NCBI GenBank assembly: GCA_001839685.1
Contig: MLAK01000620.1
Coordinates: forward strand, 51,347-88,888
Direction: 5' to 3'
Length of the DNA: 37,542 bases
From: Tritrichomonas foetus
Lineage: Eukaryota; Parabasalia; Tritrichomonadida; Tritrichomonadidae
Shown: positions 34,643 to 37,542 of the stretch, one piece after another
How positions within the stretch are numbered: position 1 is the first letter of the stretch
Layout: each line of letters opens with the position of its first letter
Notes under the pieces: model-generated
The model's input: the letters and a program-made list of their open reading frames with translations, nothing else
Told to the model about the DNA's origin: nothing
Database searches by the model: none
Translations under genes and position numbers: made by a program

Positions 34643-37345
34643 ATGAATCCACCTCAATACAAAAATATTTCTTTTTCCAATCATCCGAATCTCCAAAATT
34701 TTCACTGTCTCGACTGGGGTCCTGGTGGTTTTCTAGCGGCCGCTTTCGAGAATTATGTCACGATTTATGATTCCTCGCTAAATTTCTTTCGTTCATTCAA
34801 TTTACACAAGTCAAATATATCTTGTGTCCGATTTTCTCCAGTTTCAGTCGAACGATCCATTCCTAATTCCTTCCAATCATTCATCGCAGTCGGCGACGAA
34901 ACTGGAAACTGCCTCGTCTACGATATATACAACGGAGTTCGCCACGCAGGTTTCTCGCCCGAAAAACTACCGATTATTCCAATTATCGACATCCAATGGA
35001 ATATATCTAATCCGTCGATGCTTTTCATTTTAACAGCTGCCCCATCCCTTCTTTGCGTGAATTGCGGATCAACCAGCAGGCGCCACTACAGCTGTGTTGA
35101 ATCCTGGGCTCCGATTGGACAATCGATTCAATCTTTTAACATGAGCTTCAATTTTTCAGTTCCTCTTTCAACTCGATTTCAATATATAACGGTCGACCAA
35201 TTTCATTTGAATCAATTACTGGTCGCTAGCTCGTCAGGAAATTATTATTCATTAATCAAAATTCAGAATGGACGAAATCAGCCTTTTGTTACTCAATTGC
35301 TTCAATTTAACGGTCTCCCAGCTGACCAAAAAATTCTAACCGTTGAATACTTTCCTCATAATATTAATCGAATAACAATCGTAATGACACATTCAATTTA
35401 TGTATATGATTTAGCTGCAAAAACAGCTTCGTTGATTTATAATAATGATTTGGCCTTAATTTCACCAATGACAAACGTTTTCTTGCCATCTATTGCTGAC
35501 AGATTTTGGATTTCAGTGAATGATGGAACAATTGCGTGCTTTTCAGTAGAAGGAGAAAATTATATTCGACATTCTTATGTTTTAGTTCCGCAATTTCATC
35601 AAATGGCCCATTTTATTGTTGATCCGTTCAATTTTAATCGTCTTGCGATTTGTACAGCTGATGGAAAAATTGCAGTTTTCACTTCAATTAACAGAAAAAT
35701 CATTTGTTCGGCTTATCGACCATCTTTCAATGATCATATTGAAGCAATTAATACAAACAATAAAGATAAATATTCATTTGTTTCAAATCAAGGATATGTT
35801 GGCGTTTTTGATACTGAAAAAGGTTATTCTTTACGTTTTAAGATTGAACTTCCTGAGAACTTACATTCAAAAGGAGAGCCTTTGTTTGATTCAATCGCTT
35901 TTGCAGGAAATAAAATTGCTGTTGGAGGAAGTCGTTTATTTGTAATTGATTTATACGAACGAAAAATATCTATAATGAATAAGCATTTATCACCAAGTAA
36001 AATGAATTCTACAGGAAGTTTAATTGCTTATATTCCGTTTCCAAACACCCTTGATATTTTATATCCATCTACACCGAAAACATCACTTGCCTTTGCTGGA
36101 GCTATTGTTTCATTTGCATCAAGAATGGCTGATCCATCTGAATGGGCATTAGTCGTACGTGGAAATGGTTGTGTAATCGTAGATATTAGTCAAAAACCAA
36201 AAATGATCGTTCAATTTCCTTTTCCTGATGAACCTGTGACTTGCATGCTTTTTATCGGTAGTTGTGTATATATTGGTACAAGAATTGGTGAATTGTATCG
36301 AGTCTCAATTGAAACAAAGAAATCAACAGTTTTGAATATAAGTGGAAGTATGATTCGAACAATGAAATGCTATGAAAATTATATTTTTGTATCAGATAAT
36401 GATTATAATTCTTATTTAATAGATATAAATGAGTATAAAGTTATCAAATCACCTAAATGGAAGATCCAAGAAATTCATTTTCTTTCAAACAATGTTGCTG
36501 TTGCAATGACTTCGAAAACAACATTAGTTTTAATTAATATACCTTCATTTGAAATTATTATTTCACCTGGAAATGCAAAAAGTGATGCAATTCAAAGATT
36601 TTCAGTTTGTAATTCTGTTGATGAGCTTGAAAAAATTGCACTTGAAGTTGGTGATTTAGATTTTGTTCAATTCATTCGAGTTTTTCAACGTAAAGGTGAA
36701 CTACCTCTTCCAGCATTATATACACAGAATCATAACGAGTTTATTGAGAAAGAAAAAGTTACACGGTTTATTGAAAGACTAACTCAACCTCAAAATTTAA
36801 TTGATTTTATGATTTTAACAAAGCAAAACCAATATGCTGCTAAATTATTATTAAAAAATGGTGGTGAAAATGAAATGCTTTTAGCATATGCTTGTCTTTC
36901 ACCCAATCTTGAAGCAGCTATGGAAATAACGAAAGGAAATTGCAGTAAAAAGCATGTTCAAAATGTTGCACGTCTTTTATGTCTAAGTGATGATAAAAAT
37001 GCAGCTATTGAATGGTTGACATTAAATGAAGATTGGAATGCTGCACTTTACTTTCTTAAAATGTTATTTGATGATGAAGTTGCAACAAGTTCCATTCTTG
37101 CATGGCTTAATATAAAAACTATTTTACAGCTCTCACCTTTAATAATGTCATTTGTTGGTGATTATCATGCCGCACTAACTGTATTGTATAGATCAGGTAG
37201 TGTTGCTAAAGCTTTTGCTTTATTATGCTATTTAAGAGAGAAAGGAATTGAAATTAAAAAATCATCGTTTGAAGACTATTCAAATGAAGACATTGAAGAT
37301 TTGAAAGAGAAAATTCAAGCAAAATGGGATTCTTACGGACAATAA
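34643..37345 (+). CDS. WDR11-like WD40 / alpha-solenoid protein
   Basis: The protein has 900 residues. It begins with a beta-propeller signature, FHCLDWGPGGFLAAAFENYVTIYD (20-43), then HKSNISCVRFSP (54-65) and GDETGNCLVYDIYNGV (about 83-98), followed by IDIQWN and further degenerate WD repeats up to about residue 640. The last quarter is helical and solenoid-like (QYAAKLLLKNGGENEMLLAYA, AAIEWLTLNEDWNAALYFLKML, GDYHAALTVLYRSGSVAKAFALL). This order and the opening CDWG motif resemble WDR11, a trans-Golgi vesicle-capture protein that acts with FAM91A1. It is shorter than animal WDR11 (about 1220). Other coat-like propeller-solenoid proteins (IFT or COPI type) are alternatives. The start ATG follows good initiator candidates. 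Confidence 0.7.
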   Translation: MNPPQYKNISFSNHPNLQNFHCLDWGPGGFLAAAFENYVTIYDSSLNFFRSFNLHKSNISCVRFSPVSVERSIPNSFQSFIAVGDETGNCLVYDIYNGVRHAGFSPEKLPIIPIIDIQWNISNPSMLFILTAAPSLLCVNCGSTSRRHYSCVESWAPIGQSIQSFNMSFNFSVPLSTRFQYITVDQFHLNQLLVASSSGNYYSLIKIQNGRNQPFVTQLLQFNGLPADQKILTVEYFPHNINRITIVMTHSIYVYDLAAKTASLIYNNDLALISPMTNVFLPSIADRFWISVNDGTIACFSVEGENYIRHSYVLVPQFHQMAHFIVDPFNFNRLAICTADGKIAVFTSINRKIICSAYRPSFNDHIEAINTNNKDKYSFVSNQGYVGVFDTEKGYSLRFKIELPENLHSKGEPLFDSIAFAGNKIAVGGSRLFVIDLYERKISIMNKHLSPSKMNSTGSLIAYIPFPNTLDILYPSTPKTSLAFAGAIVSFASRMADPSEWALVVRGNGCVIVDISQKPKMIVQFPFPDEPVTCMLFIGSCVYIGTRIGELYRVSIETKKSTVLNISGSMIRTMKCYENYIFVSDNDYNSYLIDINEYKVIKSPKWKIQEIHFLSNNVAVAMTSKTTLVLINIPSFEIIISPGNAKSDAIQRFSVCNSVDELEKIALEVGDLDFVQFIRVFQRKGELPLPALYTQNHNEFIEKEKVTRFIERLTQPQNLIDFMILTKQNQYAAKLLLKNGGENEMLLAYACLSPNLEAAMEITKGNCSKKHVQNVARLLCLSDDKNAAIEWLTLNEDWNAALYFLKMLFDDEVATSSILAWLNIKTILQLSPLIMSFVGDYHAALTVLYRSGSVAKAFALLCYLREKGIEIKKSSFEDYSNEDIEDLKEKIQAKWDSYGQ

Positions 37346-37542
37346 TTTCTTCTCTAGTGTATTGTATTGAAATAGTGATATGTATTGTTATTTTATTGAT
37401 ATTTATTTATTATTATTTTATATATATTTCATGTTTATTTATGTTTAGAGGAATAAAAGGATATTATATATTAATGTTGAGTCATTACACCCCCTTAAAA
37501 ATTTTTCATCACTGACACCATCAATTCAAAAATAACCCAAAA
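37346..37542. other. AT-rich 3' flank to window end
   Basis: No gene is seen; it should contain the 3' end of the WD40 gene. Confidence 0.4.

Overview
The window looks like nuclear DNA of a parabasalid protist, most probably Tritrichomonas or a close relative of Trichomonas. The evidence is strongly AT-rich DNA, large eukaryotic protein families (ubiquitin protease, HECT-type N-lobe, PP2A B56, PDE-delta, Tubby, WD40) read as uninterrupted frames on both strands, short intergenic gaps, initiator-like TCA(C/T)(T/A)(T/A) motifs just ahead of many ATGs, a bacterial-type L-rhamnose isomerase, and the edge of a Maverick/Polinton-like DNA polymerase. The species is an inference; no rRNA or other marker is present.

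Layout. 1-621 (-): N-terminal part of a Maverick-type family B DNA polymerase running off the window. 911-1723 (-): short zinc-knuckle nucleotidyltransferase of the TRF4/Cid1 type. 2576-3442 (+): divergent protein kinase. 3952-11718 (-): giant USP9X-like ubiquitin protease. 11960-14329 (+): unrecognised 789-residue protein. 14459-14850 (-): decayed coding-like remnant, followed by an intron-bearing tRNA gene (14856-14955, +). 15065-15481 (+): small basic protein. 15714-16262 (-): probable secreted protein. 16900-18141 (+): L-rhamnose isomerase. 18750-19220 (+): PDE-delta prenyl-binding protein. 19293-20298: 20-bp polypyrimidine minisatellite containing a 666-base assembly gap. 20435-21760 (-): Tubby-domain gene with an in-frame TGA and no ATG. 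21761-23023: mostly empty. 23024-25066 (+): PP2A B56 subunit without an in-frame start ATG. 25223-28414 (+): ARM-like protein ending in a HECT N-lobe without the catalytic C-lobe. 28685-34258 (+): 1857-residue coiled-coil protein. 34643-37345 (+): WDR11-like WD40 protein.

The genes do not form an operon or an evident pathway. Each has its own promoter, as expected for this group. Two genes concern ubiquitin (USP and HECT-like), two concern phosphorylation signalling (kinase and B56), and two bind lipid or membrane cargo in their families (PDE-delta and Tubby); the grouping is probably accidental. The most interesting items are the HECT protein without its C-lobe, the Tubby gene whose TGA falls on a normally arginine position, the tRNA with a structured intron, the perfect 22-bp palindrome between divergent genes, and the nucleotidyltransferase with Glu in place of the third catalytic Asp. 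I see no clear new multi-gene system. All assignments are from reading motifs by eye; no database search was run.
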